A stretch of 64,000 bases of DNA from Nocardiopsis dassonvillei_B (lineage in GTDB: Bacteria; Actinomycetota; Actinomycetes; Streptosporangiales; Streptosporangiaceae): contig NZ_OZ186815.1 of NCBI RefSeq assembly GCF_964273065.1, forward strand, positions 3,162,001 to 3,226,000, read 5' to 3'. The notes under the pieces are model-generated. The model had not been told where the DNA came from. It saw nothing but the letters and a program-made list of their open reading frames with translations, and searched no databases. Shown here piece by piece: positions 8,083 to 16,930 of this stretch (its first letter is position 1; each line of letters starts with the position of its first letter). Made by a program: the position numbers and the translations under genes.

Positions 8083-9474
8083 ATGAGTCAGAGACCCACC
8101 GGCCCGGACGCGGCCTCACCGCACTGGAAAGCGGGCCCGTTCGAGATCCGCCTGCCCTTCGTGCACTACAGGTTCCAATGGCAGGACTACACCCAGGGCC
8201 TGGTCATGTGCGCGGTCGACCTGTCCGCGATCCCGCTGCTGACCGAGCTCCTCGGTATGCCGTTCGAGGCGGCGCTCGCCGTCGTCGTGCTCAACGGCCT
8301 GCTGTACCTGCTCCACCACCTGCTGGGCGACCCGGTGGTGCCCGGCTGGATCACCCCGGCCGTCCCGCTGCTGATGGTCTACTGCCAGCAGTTCCCCGAG
8401 GGCCCCGAACGGGTGCAGGCGCTCATCGCGTTCCAGCTCGTGCTCGCGGCGCTGTCGATCACCCTGGGGGTGACCGGGCTCGCCTCCAAGGTGGTCCGCT
8501 TCATCCCGAACGCACTGCGCGCCGGGATCGTCGTGGGCGCGGGCTTCGCCGCGGTCCAGAGCGTGTTCGCCGGGGGCGGCCGGTTCGAGACCTTCCCGTG
8601 GACGATCTCGATCGCCGTGGGCCTGGCCTTCCTGCTGCTCTACTCGAGGGGCTTCGCCGACGCGCAGAAGCGCAGCCGGGTGCTGCGGCTGATCGGGAGC
8701 CTGGGCATCCTGCCGTGCATCCTGCTCGCCGTCGTCGTCGCACCGCTCTTCGGCGAGGCCCCCTGGCCGACCCTGGAGTGGGGCTTCGCCACACCCGACT
8801 TCGTGACCCTGTGGACGGAGTACACCGTCTTCGGCGTGGGTGTCCCGCCCGCGATGATGCTGCTCACCGCGGTCCCCACCGTCGCCGCGGCGTACATCGT
8901 GGTCTTCGGCGACGTGCTTCAGGCCCGCGCGGTCCTGGACGAGGCCGCCGAGGTCCGCACCGACGAGAAGGTCCGCTACAACCCGAACCGCGCCCACATG
9001 ATCTTCGGCGCCCGCAACGCCGTGATGGGCGTGATCGGCCCGGACGTCACCATGTGCGGCCCGCTGTGGGCGGCCATGCACGTGGCCATCTCCGAGCGGT
9101 ACAAGAAGGGCCGCGACGCGATGCAGTCGATCTTCAGCGGCGCCGGCTCGTTCCGCTGGGGTACCAACACCGGCCTGTGGCTGCTGCCGATCGTGTCGCT
9201 CGTGGAACCGGTGCTCGGGGTGGCTCTCGCGCTCACCCTCATCATCCAGGGGTTCGTGAGCGTCAAGGTCGGCATCCTGGAGGCCCGCAGCCGGACCGAC
9301 CTCGGCATCGCGGGCGTCACCGGCGCCGTGCTGGCCCTCAACGGCGCCGCTTGGGGGTTCGCCGTCGGCATCATCCTGTGCCTGCTGGTGTACGGGCGCC
9401 GGTTCTTCTCCGGCGAGGACGACGGCGTGATCGACCACGGGGACCGGCCCGCGGCCGAACCCGCCCGGGACTGA
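8083..9474 (+). CDS. multi-pass permease (NCS2/xanthine-uracil-type, substrate unknown)
   Basis: 463 residues with about 12 hydrophobic segments. N-terminal TM region about residues 35-110, a conserved loop FIPNALRAGIVVGAGFAAVQS near 145, and a repeat-like second half with NAVMGVIGPDVTMCGPLW near 325 that resembles the short TM10 substrate loop of nucleobase:cation symporters. Assignment to NCS2-like carriers is by this layout only; I see no clear purine or uracil signature. It forms a likely two-gene operon with the dehydrogenase. A strong hairpin follows the stop codon. Confidence 0.7.
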   Translation: MSQRPTGPDAASPHWKAGPFEIRLPFVHYRFQWQDYTQGLVMCAVDLSAIPLLTELLGMPFEAALAVVVLNGLLYLLHHLLGDPVVPGWITPAVPLLMVYCQQFPEGPERVQALIAFQLVLAALSITLGVTGLASKVVRFIPNALRAGIVVGAGFAAVQSVFAGGGRFETFPWTISIAVGLAFLLLYSRGFADAQKRSRVLRLIGSLGILPCILLAVVVAPLFGEAPWPTLEWGFATPDFVTLWTEYTVFGVGVPPAMMLLTAVPTVAAAYIVVFGDVLQARAVLDEAAEVRTDEKVRYNPNRAHMIFGARNAVMGVIGPDVTMCGPLWAAMHVAISERYKKGRDAMQSIFSGAGSFRWGTNTGLWLLPIVSLVEPVLGVALALTLIIQGFVSVKVGILEARSRTDLGIAGVTGAVLALNGAAWGFAVGIILCLLVYGRRFFSGEDDGVIDHGDRPAAEPARD

Positions 9475-9478
9475 CGGC

Positions 9479-9517
9479 CGGCGCCCCCGCCCCGCTCCCC
9501 CGGGGGCGGGGGCGCCG
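9479..9517. terminator. bidirectional terminator hairpin
   Basis: Perfect 15-bp stem (CGGCGCCCCCGCCCC at 9479-9493 pairing with 9503-9517) with a 9-nt loop and no U-tract. It lies between the convergent permease and DUF418 genes. Confidence 0.75.
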
Positions 9518-9535
9518 CCGTGCCCGCCGTGTCGT

Positions 9536-10546
9536 TCAGCCCGCCGGAACTGCCCCGGAGGCGGCGACGGGACCGCGCCGGCCCCAGGTGGCCAGGCGCC
9601 AGAGCCACTCGACCGGCCCCTGTCCGAAGCGGCGCAGCCACAGGACGGCGAACACCCACTGCGCGGCCAGGACCGTCCCGGCGACGGCCAGCGCCACCGG
9701 GAGGGACCCGGCGACCGGCAGGCCCAGGACGTGGGCGGCGCCCAGGACCAGGAGTGTGGCGCTCAGGTGCTGGGTCAGCGCGATCCGGCCCAGGGGCGCG
9801 AACACGGCCGTCGGCACCGACCGCAGGGGTGTCCTGAGCAGGACCAGCAGTACGCACACGTACGTTCCGGTGCGCAGCAGGTCCGCCGTGAGGCTCTGCC
9901 ACGGTACGGGGCCGGGCCCCGCCGCGGTCGGCGCCGCCCACGCGGCGAGCGCCGCCCCCGCCGCACAGGCCAGGCCCACCAGGACCGGGCCCCGGGTGGA
10001 GTGGTCGATCCGCGCGACCACCCCGTAGCGCACCAGCGCCGCCCCGGTCAGGAACAGCCCGGCGACCAGCAGCGGCCCTCCCATGCCCACGACCAGTCCC
10101 GCCGGGACGAGGACGGCGGCGCCCAGCGCGACCGCCCACCGCGGCGCCCAGCTGAAGGGCAGCAGCACCAGCAGGCCGACGACGGCGTAGACGCCGAGGA
10201 TGTCCCCCGGCCACAGCAGCCGGTGCAGGAGGCCGATCACCAGGAGCACCAGGAGGCGCCGCAGCAGGACGAGCCGTGGGCGGGGGGCGCGCTTCCGGGC
10301 GGACTCCAGCAGCAGGGCGAAGCCGATGCCGAACAGCAGGGAGAGGACGGGGAGGCCCAGCCACACGTGCGCGGCGCCCATGGGCGGCTCCGCGGTGGCG
10401 GTCGAAGTGCCCGCGATCAGCTGGATGTTGGACACCAGGATCCCGCTCACGGCGATTCCGCGCAGCACGTCCAGCGCGACGACACGGGTCCGGGGCGGCG
10501 GGTCCGGGGCGGCGGCCGGTCCCGGGAGGAAGGGTTCGTTTGCCAT
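9536..10546 (-). CDS. DUF418/acyltransferase-like polytopic membrane protein
   Basis: 336 residues from the ATG at 10546; the frame upstream is antisense to the kinase gene. The N-terminal RVVALDVLRGIAVSGILVSN is the characteristic opening of DUF418 proteins, related to membrane acyltransferases of the heparan-glucosaminide N-acetyltransferase group. About nine TM segments follow. The C-terminal GPVEWLWR near residue 310 is the typical DUF418 end (FxxGPxEWLWR). Function is unknown. It is divergent from the two-component system at 10667; CAGGCT 7 nt upstream may serve as a leaderless -10. Confidence 0.8.
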   Translation of the reverse strand: MANEPFLPGPAAAPDPPPRTRVVALDVLRGIAVSGILVSNIQLIAGTSTATAEPPMGAAHVWLGLPVLSLLFGIGFALLLESARKRAPRPRLVLLRRLLVLLVIGLLHRLLWPGDILGVYAVVGLLVLLPFSWAPRWAVALGAAVLVPAGLVVGMGGPLLVAGLFLTGAALVRYGVVARIDHSTRGPVLVGLACAAGAALAAWAAPTAAGPGPVPWQSLTADLLRTGTYVCVLLVLLRTPLRSVPTAVFAPLGRIALTQHLSATLLVLGAAHVLGLPVAGSLPVALAVAGTVLAAQWVFAVLWLRRFGQGPVEWLWRLATWGRRGPVAASGAVPAG

Positions 10547-10666
10547 GGGGCCGAGCCTGCCGGGCGGCCCCGGCTCCGGGCACCGGCCGAAGGAAGGGTT
10601 CGCGGTCGCCGCAACAGTACTTTCGGCCGGTTCGGCCGCGTCCCCGGCCTCCCTAATCTGAACCCT

Positions 10667-11830
10667 GTGAACAGTGGGAACAGCTCCCCCGGGCGCCCCC
10701 GACGGCACAGGTGGGCGGCGGACGCGGCCCTGGCCGCGGTCCTCGCGGCGGCGGTCGCCTTCCAGGCGTACGGCATCGCGTCGACCTGGGGCGGCGGACA
10801 CTGGTGGCCGGGCGCGGCCGCGGGCGCGGCGGTGGGCGTGATCGCCCTGGTGCGCCGCCGCGGCCGGGCGGTGGCGGCGGCCGCCGGGCTGTCCGTGGCG
10901 GCGGCCTCGGTGCCGGTCTCCTGGTGGTTCGGCCTGCCCGCGGAACCCGGCCCGGCCGCGGCCCTGGCCCTGGCGGTCCTCACCGCCTCCGCCGTCGGCC
11001 ACCTGCCGCTCCGGCCGGCCTGCGCGGTGGCGGCCGGCGGGCTCGCGGTGGTCGGAGCCGCCTTCCTGTCCGAGCTGGGCTCCCCCTCCGGCATGCCCGT
11101 GGTGTGGCTGAACCTGCTCCTGTGGCTGGGCGGTGTCGCGTCCGGTCTGGGGCCCCGGCTGCTGGCGGCCCGCCGCCGCCGGGAACACGACAGGGTGCGC
11201 CGCGACGAGCGGATGGAACTCGCCCGGGAGCTGCACGACATCGTCGCCCACCACATCACCGGCATCGTGATCGAGGCCCAGGCGGGGAGGCTCGAAGCCC
11301 GCGACGGGCCCGGCGGCGGACGGGCCCGGGACTCCCTCGCCGCCATCGAGGCCGAGGGAGCCGAGGCGCTGGCCGCGATGCGCCGCGTCGTCGGCCTGCT
11401 GCGCGAGGAGAGCGGCGCCTCCCTCACCTCCCCCGCCGCCGAGCGGCTCACCGACCTCGTCGACCGGTTCGCGCGGCGGGGCGGGCCGTCCGTGCGGCTC
11501 CACCTGTCCGAGGACGAGCGGACGTGGCCGCCCGAGGTCGCGGGCACCGTCCACCGCATCGTCCAGGAGTCGCTGACCAACGTCGCGCGCCACGCCGCGC
11601 ACGCGGAGACGGTCACCGTCAGCGTCGCCCGGGGCGGTGAGGACCTCACCGTGGAGGTGGCGGACGACGCACCCGCCTCGCCCCCTCGGCGGCGCCGGGG
11701 CGGATACGGGCTGACCGGCATGCACGAGCGGGTACGGGCCCTGGGGGGCACACTGGAGGCGGGCCCCCGCGACGGAGGCGGCTGGTCCGTGTCCGCCGTC
11801 CTTCCCCTGACCGACCGGAGGAGCCGATGA
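10667..11830 (+). CDS. two-component sensor histidine kinase (HisKA_3/NarL-type)
   Basis: 387 residues. GTG start at 10667 is supported by TAATCT (10654-10659) 7 nt upstream, a leaderless arrangement. Four to five TM segments occupy about residues 20-165 with almost no extracytoplasmic loops, so it probably senses within the membrane. The phospho-acceptor is His190 in ARELHDIVAHH. The ATPase N-box QESLTNVARHA is at about 300-310 and a GxGLxGM box near 355. Its stop overlaps the response regulator by 4 bp (ATGA). The stimulus is unknown; the divergent DUF418 gene is the nearest candidate target. Confidence 0.9.
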   Translation: MNSGNSSPGRPRRHRWAADAALAAVLAAAVAFQAYGIASTWGGGHWWPGAAAGAAVGVIALVRRRGRAVAAAAGLSVAAASVPVSWWFGLPAEPGPAAALALAVLTASAVGHLPLRPACAVAAGGLAVVGAAFLSELGSPSGMPVVWLNLLLWLGGVASGLGPRLLAARRRREHDRVRRDERMELARELHDIVAHHITGIVIEAQAGRLEARDGPGGGRARDSLAAIEAEGAEALAAMRRVVGLLREESGASLTSPAAERLTDLVDRFARRGGPSVRLHLSEDERTWPPEVAGTVHRIVQESLTNVARHAAHAETVTVSVARGGEDLTVEVADDAPASPPRRRRGGYGLTGMHERVRALGGTLEAGPRDGGGWSVSAVLPLTDRRSR

Positions 11831-12471
11831 CCGTCCGGGTACTGGTGGCCGACGACCAGGCGATGATCCGCAGCGGCCTGCGGAGGATCATCGAGAGCGA
11901 CCCCGCTCTGACCGTGGTCGCGGAGGCGGCGGACGGCGCGGAGGCGGTCGAGGCGGCCAGGCGCCTGCGCCCGGACGTGTGCCTGGTGGACATCCGCATG
12001 CCGCGCCTGGACGGCCTGGAGGTCACCCGGCTCCTGGCCGGCCCGGGGGTCGCCGATCCCCTGCGGGTCGTCGTGGTGACCACGTTCGACCTCGACGAGT
12101 ACGTCTACGGGGCGCTGCGGGGCGGAGCGGTGGGGTTCGTCCTCAAGGACGCGGGGCCCGCCCTGCTCATCGAGGCCGTCCTGTCCGCGCACGCCGGGGA
12201 CGCCCTGATCTCTCCGGCGGTCACCCTGCGGCTGCTGCGGCACCTGACCGCCGCGGCACCCGCCCGGGAACACCCGAACCCGCTGTCCGAGCGCGAGACC
12301 GAGGTGACCCGTGCCGTCGCCCGGGGGTGCACCAACCAGGAGACCGCCGACCGGCTGTTCATCTCCGTCAGCACGGTCAAGGGCCACCTGTCCGCCGTCC
12401 AGGCCAAGCTGGGCCTGCGCAACCGCGTGGAGGTCGCCGCCTGGGCCTGGGAGCACGGCCTGATGGGCTAG
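11827..12471 (+). CDS. LuxR/NarL-family response regulator
   Basis: 214 residues. The receiver domain (1-120) has acidic Asp9-Asp10, phospho-acceptor Asp55 in LVDIRMP and the conserved Lys in VLKDAG near 107. The C-terminal LuxR helix-turn-helix (LSERETEVTRAVARG..., STVKGHLSAV) spans about 148-210. It is translationally coupled to the kinase by a 4-bp overlap. The stop is only 6 bp from the stop of the convergent membrane-protein gene. Confidence 0.93.
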   Translation: MTVRVLVADDQAMIRSGLRRIIESDPALTVVAEAADGAEAVEAARRLRPDVCLVDIRMPRLDGLEVTRLLAGPGVADPLRVVVVTTFDLDEYVYGALRGGAVGFVLKDAGPALLIEAVLSAHAGDALISPAVTLRLLRHLTAAAPAREHPNPLSERETEVTRAVARGCTNQETADRLFISVSTVKGHLSAVQAKLGLRNRVEVAAWAWEHGLMG

Positions 12472-12477
12472 CGGCCC

Positions 12478-13038
12478 TCAGAGGTCCTTGGCCCGCTGCG
12501 CTGCCGCGAGGAGCAGTCCGCAGGCGGCCACCGCCGCGAACACCCCGGAACCCGCGGAGATGAGGGCGTTCTCCACCGGCTCCGGCCAGAAGACGAGGAA
12601 CAGGACCGGCCCGGGGACCGCGGTGATCTGCGCGGTGAACAGCACCCCGTTCCTCACCGCGGCCTCGTCGCCCCCCAGGGCGAACACCGCCCACACGGCC
12701 ATCGTGAAGGCGACCGCCAGCACCAGGAACCCCAGCACCAGCCCCCAGCGCCCCTCGACGAGCGCCTCTCCCCACAGTTCCCACCCGGTGGCGAAGTTGC
12801 GGGGCTCGCCCATGGTGACGGTCCCGTCGTCGAAGAGCCGGAACCCGCGGGACTCGCTGGTCCCCCGCAGCCACGGCAGCCCCAGGGACAGGAACAGCAC
12901 GGCGGCCCCGACCGCCAGCCCCAGGGAGGCCGCCCTCTCCCGGTTCGCCCGCCGCTGCCCGTCGAAGCTCCGCAACTCCAGCTTCTTCAGCCGCTCCCGC
13001 AGCGCGTCGATCTCCTCGTAGGCCGACCTCTCGCCCAT
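12478..13038 (-). CDS. four-TM membrane protein with N-terminal coiled coil, unknown function
   Basis: 186 residues from the ATG at 13038 (GGGAGCAGGG just upstream). Residues 5-35 are charged and heptad-like (EEIDALRERLKKLELR), a probable cytoplasmic coiled coil. TM segments lie near 42-60, 100-125, 135-158 and 160-180. The TM1-TM2 loop carries SRGFRLFDDG and GEPRNFATGWELWGEAL. I do not recognise the family. It stands alone, convergent with the response regulator. Confidence 0.65.
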   Translation of the reverse strand: MGERSAYEEIDALRERLKKLELRSFDGQRRANRERAASLGLAVGAAVLFLSLGLPWLRGTSESRGFRLFDDGTVTMGEPRNFATGWELWGEALVEGRWGLVLGFLVLAVAFTMAVWAVFALGGDEAAVRNGVLFTAQITAVPGPVLFLVFWPEPVENALISAGSGVFAAVAACGLLLAAAQRAKDL

Positions 13039-13389
13039 CCCTGCTCCCTTCCTCGAACCCTCGCGAAGGGAGAGACTTCCACATCCTTCCCGCGGTTCCG
13101 GAATCCGGCCTCCTCGTCCCCGGATCCACCCTGGCCGGGTGGCACGGCGGCCGTCTGCGGCCGCGGACGGGGCTCCCGCCGCGATCGGAACGGGCGGGCC
13201 ACGGAGAACGAGCGGATCCGGCCCGTCCGGGTCCGCGGCGACACCGTGACGGTCTCCTGCGCCGACGGATCCGCCGGGGTCCGCGAGGCGATCCACGCGA
13301 CGCCCTCCTCCGCCGCGGGGCCCCGGCGCCGCGCGCGGGAGCGGCCGGGGACGACCGGTCGCCGTGACCGTGCCCGGTCGGGGCGTCGG
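13039..13389. other. 351-bp stretch without a supported gene
   Basis: Upstream region of the membrane-protein gene and downstream region of the GntR gene. One plus-strand frame around 13201-13320 has protein-like composition but no start, no ribosome site and no recognisable domain. It could be a decayed gene end; I do not annotate it as coding. Confidence 0.4.
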
Positions 13390-14184
13390 CTACCAGCGCT
13401 CCAGGGTGGTCGTGAAGAGTGCCTCGGTGCGGTCCCCCGGGAGGATGACCTCGGCCCACTCGACGACGCGCCCCCGCGTGTCGATCGAGCTCCTGTGCAG
13501 CACCATGACCGCGATGCCCGCCCTCAGGCCCAGTTCGTCCGCCTCCGCCGCGGTCGGCGGACGGACGGTGACCCGCTCCTCGATCCGGTCGAACTCGATG
13601 CCCACCGTTTGCAGCTGGCTCTGCGTACCGCCGGGCCACGGCTCCTTCGTCTCGTCGAGCAGGTCGGGGTTGCCCTCGACGAGGTCCACCACCAGGTAGG
13701 AGCGCACCAGGTCGAAGGGGGCGGGTTCGTCCTCGTGGCGTGTCCGGTAGAGGCGTTCCAGCAGTTCGGTCCCGTGCGGGACCCCCAGGACCCGGGAGAG
13801 CTCGGCGTCGGCCCGCACCCGGTTGTAGGAGGCGCTGAACACCAGGTCGTCGACTTCGAGGCCGGTGTCGCGTTCGGTGGCGCCGGTGGACAGTCTCTCG
13901 CCCACGCCCGCGCGGACCCGGTCCTTCTCCCACTGGTGCCGCCCGTTGGACCGCCGGACCGGGCGCCGGGGCCCGCGCACCAGGTCCGCGCTCCCCTCCC
14001 CCGACCCGATCAGCCCCTCGGCCCGGAGGAGGCCGAGAGCCCGCCGGACCACGGCCGGCTCCTCACCGTAGTCGTCGCACAGCTCCGCCTCCCCGGGCAG
14101 CGGATCGCCCGGTGCCGGGTCCCCGGCCAGGATGCGCCGCCGAAGGTCGTCCGCGATGCGCTCGTGCACCTTTCCCGTGGCCAT
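13390..14184 (-). CDS. GntR-family regulator (HutC/UTRA subfamily)
   Basis: 264 residues. The N-terminal winged helix (about 8-70: IADDLRRRILAGDPAPGDPLPGEAEL, then PAVVRRALGLLRAEG) is classical GntR. The C-terminal half (about 95-255) fits a UTRA ligand domain with a short effector-fold core. It is isolated between a membrane-protein gene and the tRNA cluster, so no target is obvious. Actinomycetes carry many solitary HutC-type regulators of this size (about 240-260 residues). Confidence 0.82.
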   Translation of the reverse strand: MATGKVHERIADDLRRRILAGDPAPGDPLPGEAELCDDYGEEPAVVRRALGLLRAEGLIGSGEGSADLVRGPRRPVRRSNGRHQWEKDRVRAGVGERLSTGATERDTGLEVDDLVFSASYNRVRADAELSRVLGVPHGTELLERLYRTRHEDEPAPFDLVRSYLVVDLVEGNPDLLDETKEPWPGGTQSQLQTVGIEFDRIEERVTVRPPTAAEADELGLRAGIAVMVLHRSSIDTRGRVVEWAEVILPGDRTEALFTTTLERW

Positions 14185-14360
14185 GCACCGATCACCCCCT
14201 AGACACCCCCGACCCTAGCCCCGGAGGGCGCCGTCGCCCGGCAGAACCGGGGGCGTGGCCCGCGGTTCCCCGAGAGAAGCCGGGGAGGGTCGCCGCCGAG
14301 CCGCCCGGAACATCAGCGCGTATTCAGCACAGCCGCCCACCCGGACCCGCCGCCCACCGA

Positions 14361-14390
14361 CGACCACCGGCGACCACCGGCGACCACCGG
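14361..14390. repeat. three tandem copies of a 10-bp repeat beside tRNA-Phe
   Basis: CGACCACCGG occurs three times head to tail with no mismatch, just beyond the tRNA-Phe terminator. There is no coding frame and no repeat-flanked gene. Slippage-prone microrepeat; function unknown. Confidence 0.8.
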
Positions 14391-14395
14391 CGCAC

Positions 14396-14441
14396 CGAGA
14401 AGGGCCCGCCACCTGTTCCCACAGGTGGCGGGCCCTTCTCG
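14396..14441 (-). terminator. terminator of the tRNA cluster
   Basis: A 20-bp perfect stem (14396-14415 with 14422-14441) around a 6-nt loop, 15 bp past the 3' end of tRNA-Phe. It lacks a U-run, as is common in high-GC actinomycetes. Confidence 0.8.
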
Positions 14442-14455
14442 CATGTCTTGGATTG

Positions 14456-14529
14456 TGGCTAGGGGCGGGGTCGAACCGCCGACCTTCCGCTTTTCAGGCG
14501 GACGCTCGTACCAACTGAGCTACCTAGCC
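14456..14529 (-). tRNA. tRNA-Phe (GAA)
   Basis: 74 nt. Acceptor stem GGCTAGG/CCTAGCC, T-stem GGCGG/CCGCC, and anticodon loop CTGAAAA within TCCGC/GCGGA give anticodon GAA. The CCA end is not encoded (the genome reads ACAA after the stem). Last gene of a three-tRNA transcript. No integrase or att duplication is visible beside it. Confidence 0.96.
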
Positions 14530-14553
14530 GTACCGCCGAGATATCGGCGAGCG

Positions 14554-14628
14554 CGGTCCTGACGGGATTTGAACCCGCGGCCTCCACCTTGACAGGGTGG
14601 CGAGCACTCCTAACTGCTCCACAGGACC
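14554..14628 (-). tRNA. tRNA-Asp (GTC)
   Basis: 75 nt. Acceptor GGTCCTG/CAGGACC with discriminator G. Anticodon loop CTGTCAA inside CCACC/GGTGG gives GTC. CCA not encoded. Middle gene of the Glu-Asp-Phe cluster, the order common in actinomycetes. Confidence 0.96.
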
Positions 14629-14712
14629 TGATCTCGGCCGCCTTCCGGGTCTCCCCGGTCCGCGTCCGCGGTTCCATTCTGCCAGACATCCGACAGTGGT
14701 CGAACCGCCTCG

Positions 14713-14785
14713 TACCCCCAACGGGATTCGAACCCGCGCTACCGCCTTGAAAGGGCGGCGTCCTAGGCCGCTAGACGATGGGGGC
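14713..14785 (-). tRNA. tRNA-Glu (TTC)
   Basis: 73 nt. Acceptor GCCCCCA/TGGGGGT (terminal G-U pair, usual for actinobacterial tRNA-Glu) with discriminator A. Anticodon loop CTTTCAA gives TTC. First gene of the cluster, so the promoter should lie within about 100 bp above 14785, in the gap to the phosphoesterase stop. Confidence 0.96.
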
Positions 14786-14891
14786 CCGTGTGACACGTCC
14801 AGCATAGGGGAGATTCCCACCAACACCAAAGCGATTTGCCCACTCCGGTGAAAGCGCCGTGACCTGCGGTGACGCCACCTGTCCGGTGCGG

Positions 14892-16427
14892 TCAGCGGCC
14901 GCGTCCGCCGCCCTCGGACTCCTCGTCCGGCTCGGCTCCGGGCTCGCCCACCGGCCGGTCGGGGTCGCCCTCGATGTGCCGTTCGACCTGGGCCGACGTC
15001 AGTCCCAGCCCGCCCAGGTCGACGTCGTCGCGGGCCTGCAGCCGGCCGGTCTCGGCGTCGAAGTACAGCACCGAGGCCTGGTACGGGGTCGGTCTGCCCC
15101 GGCCGTGATCAAGGCCACGCAGACCCGCGCCGCCGGTGGAGCCCTGGCTCAGGAACCGGGTGCCGAGCCCGGTGAGCCAGGTGGAGCGCAGGTGGTCCCC
15201 TCCGGTCAGGACCAGCGGGACGACCCCGTCGAAGGCCTCCGCCTGTGTCCGCGTGTGCAGGAGCGCCAGGTCCACCTCCTCCCGGGCGCCGATGACCTCC
15301 GCGGCCTGCTCCTCGCCGAGGGCGGCCACCCCCTCCGCCGTCGGGTTGAGCCTGGTCGCGTCCGGCGTGTACCGGGGGTCCCCCGCCCCGTACAGGGTGA
15401 GCCCGCCCACCTCGCGGATCTCACCGTCCAGCACCACCGCGTTGGGCTGGGCCTCCACCGCGCGCTGCGTGCCCATGGAGTCGTGCTGCCCGCGCACCCA
15501 CACGTAGGGGACGTCGAGCTTGCCGATCTCGTCGGCGAAGACGTCCTCGGCGGCGCTGCCCCGGTCGGTGAGGTCGCCCGAGTCCACGATGAAGTCGACG
15601 GCGTACTGCTCGCGCAGGGTGCGGATGATGCTCCACGAGGCCGGGTTGAGCTGGATGTCGGACACGTGCAGCACCCGGATGACGGACTCGTCCTCCTCGT
15701 ACACCGGCAGGCCCGAGGTCGCCTCGTAGATCATCGCGACGTTGCCGACCAGCCCGGCGAGCTGCTCCTGGTACTCGTTGAACCGGCCGACGACCTCCTC
15801 CGCGCTGCCGACCACCTGGGGTGCGCCCGCGATGAGGCCGGTGTACCGCGGCTCGGCGATGGCGCTCGGGTTGAAGGTCAGGCCGGCCGCCGCTCCGGAC
15901 CCGGCGAGGACGGCCAGGCAGACCCCCGACCCGGCCAGCGCCCGCCACACGCTGCGGAACAGCAGCAGGCCCATGACGGCGGCGCCCGCGGCGGCGGCGA
16001 GCACCGAGCGGACCACGAGGGCGATGACGCCCTCGCGCAGGTCGGAGCCGATCCCGGCGGCCATGCGGTTGATGGCGTCGGGGTCGGCGAACATCTCCTG
16101 GGCCGCGGAGAGCCGGATGTCGGAGATCGTGGCCTCCAGCCGCAGCGGCGCGCTGTGGGTGTCGAAGGCGAGCTGGCCCAGGGGCGCCACGTTGACGACG
16201 GTCTCACCGTGCCACTGGGGGTTGAGGCTCAGGGTGACGTCGGCGGGGCCGATGGGCGTGACGACCTGCCCGGCCAGGGCCAGGCCGAGCCATCCGCCGA
16301 CCAGACCCGCGACGACGACGCAGGCCCAGCGCCAGGCCCGGCCGGCACGCATCCGGGCCAGGGCCTCGCGGAGCCGCCGGAGGGCCCCGCGGAAGTCGTA
16401 CGCGCGGATCGCTTCCCAAGACAACAC
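14892..16427 (-). CDS. membrane-anchored metallophosphoesterase
   Basis: 511 residues. A TM segment near 36-56 and a hairpin of TM segments near 165-205 leave the catalytic domain, from about residue 250, on one side of the membrane (probably extracytoplasmic). Calcineurin-type metal motifs are present: HVSDIQLNP (D-x-H block variant), DSGDLTDRG (GDLxD) and GQHDS (GNHD variant). The tail is acidic and glycine-rich. Family members cleave phosphodiesters or pyrophosphates; the substrate is unknown. This gene commonly sits between the tRNA cluster and a small zincin in actinomycetes, so it is probably core genome. Confidence 0.85.
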   Translation of the reverse strand: MLSWEAIRAYDFRGALRRLREALARMRAGRAWRWACVVVAGLVGGWLGLALAGQVVTPIGPADVTLSLNPQWHGETVVNVAPLGQLAFDTHSAPLRLEATISDIRLSAAQEMFADPDAINRMAAGIGSDLREGVIALVVRSVLAAAAGAAVMGLLLFRSVWRALAGSGVCLAVLAGSGAAAGLTFNPSAIAEPRYTGLIAGAPQVVGSAEEVVGRFNEYQEQLAGLVGNVAMIYEATSGLPVYEEDESVIRVLHVSDIQLNPASWSIIRTLREQYAVDFIVDSGDLTDRGSAAEDVFADEIGKLDVPYVWVRGQHDSMGTQRAVEAQPNAVVLDGEIREVGGLTLYGAGDPRYTPDATRLNPTAEGVAALGEEQAAEVIGAREEVDLALLHTRTQAEAFDGVVPLVLTGGDHLRSTWLTGLGTRFLSQGSTGGAGLRGLDHGRGRPTPYQASVLYFDAETGRLQARDDVDLGGLGLTSAQVERHIEGDPDRPVGEPGAEPDEESEGGGRGR

Positions 16428-16541
16428 CCCCCCATCATGCCGGTGACGGGGACCGTTCCCAATGTTTCCTCCCGTCCAGTGTGTTTATGTCGCTATCCCG
16501 ACTCCCGCCCCGGGGTCGACGCCCCGCCCCCGGGCGGCACA

Positions 16542-16892
16542 ATGGCGGTTGTGGTGGAACTGACACGCAGGGAGTTCGAGGAACTGGTCGCCGACGCGCT
16601 GGACGAGATCCCGCCGGAGCTGGCGTCCCTCATCGACAACGTGGTGATCACCGTCCAGGACGAGTCGCCGGACGGGCTGCTCGGCCTCTACGAGGGCATT
16701 CCGCTGACCGAGCGGGGGGATTCCTACTTCGGTGTGCTCCCGGACCAGATCTTCATCTACCGGCTGGGCATCTGCGCGATCTGCGAGACCCGCGAGGACG
16801 TCGTCGAGGAGGTCCTGATCACGGTGGTCCACGAGATCGCGCACCATTTCGGAATCGACGACGCCCGTCTGCACGAACTGGGCTGGGGCTGA
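16542..16892 (+). CDS. small zincin-type metallopeptidase
   Basis: 116 residues. The C-terminal HEIAHHFG (His97, Glu98, His101) followed by HELGW at 111 is the extended HExxH pattern of the short metallopeptidase family found throughout Actinobacteria. The ATG at 16542 is used; the frame upstream is antisense to the phosphoesterase. No signal peptide, so it is cytosolic. It is divergent from the phosphoesterase, with 114 bp between the two starts. The natural substrate of this family is not known. Confidence 0.85.
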   Translation: MAVVVELTRREFEELVADALDEIPPELASLIDNVVITVQDESPDGLLGLYEGIPLTERGDSYFGVLPDQIFIYRLGICAICETREDVVEEVLITVVHEIAHHFGIDDARLHELGWG

Positions 16893-16930
16893 TCGGCCGG
16901 GGCGGCGGGCTCCGGGTGACCGTCCGAAAA

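Noticed and set aside
13081..13380. Possible remnant of a regulator (RVRGDTVTVSC, then VTVPGRGVGY in another frame)
   Set aside because: The two fragments are in different frames, there is no start, and no domain can be recognised; too weak to annotate.
14456..14785. Possible genomic-island junction at the tRNA cluster
   Set aside because: No integrase, no direct repeat of the tRNA 3' end, and flanking genes look like core genes.
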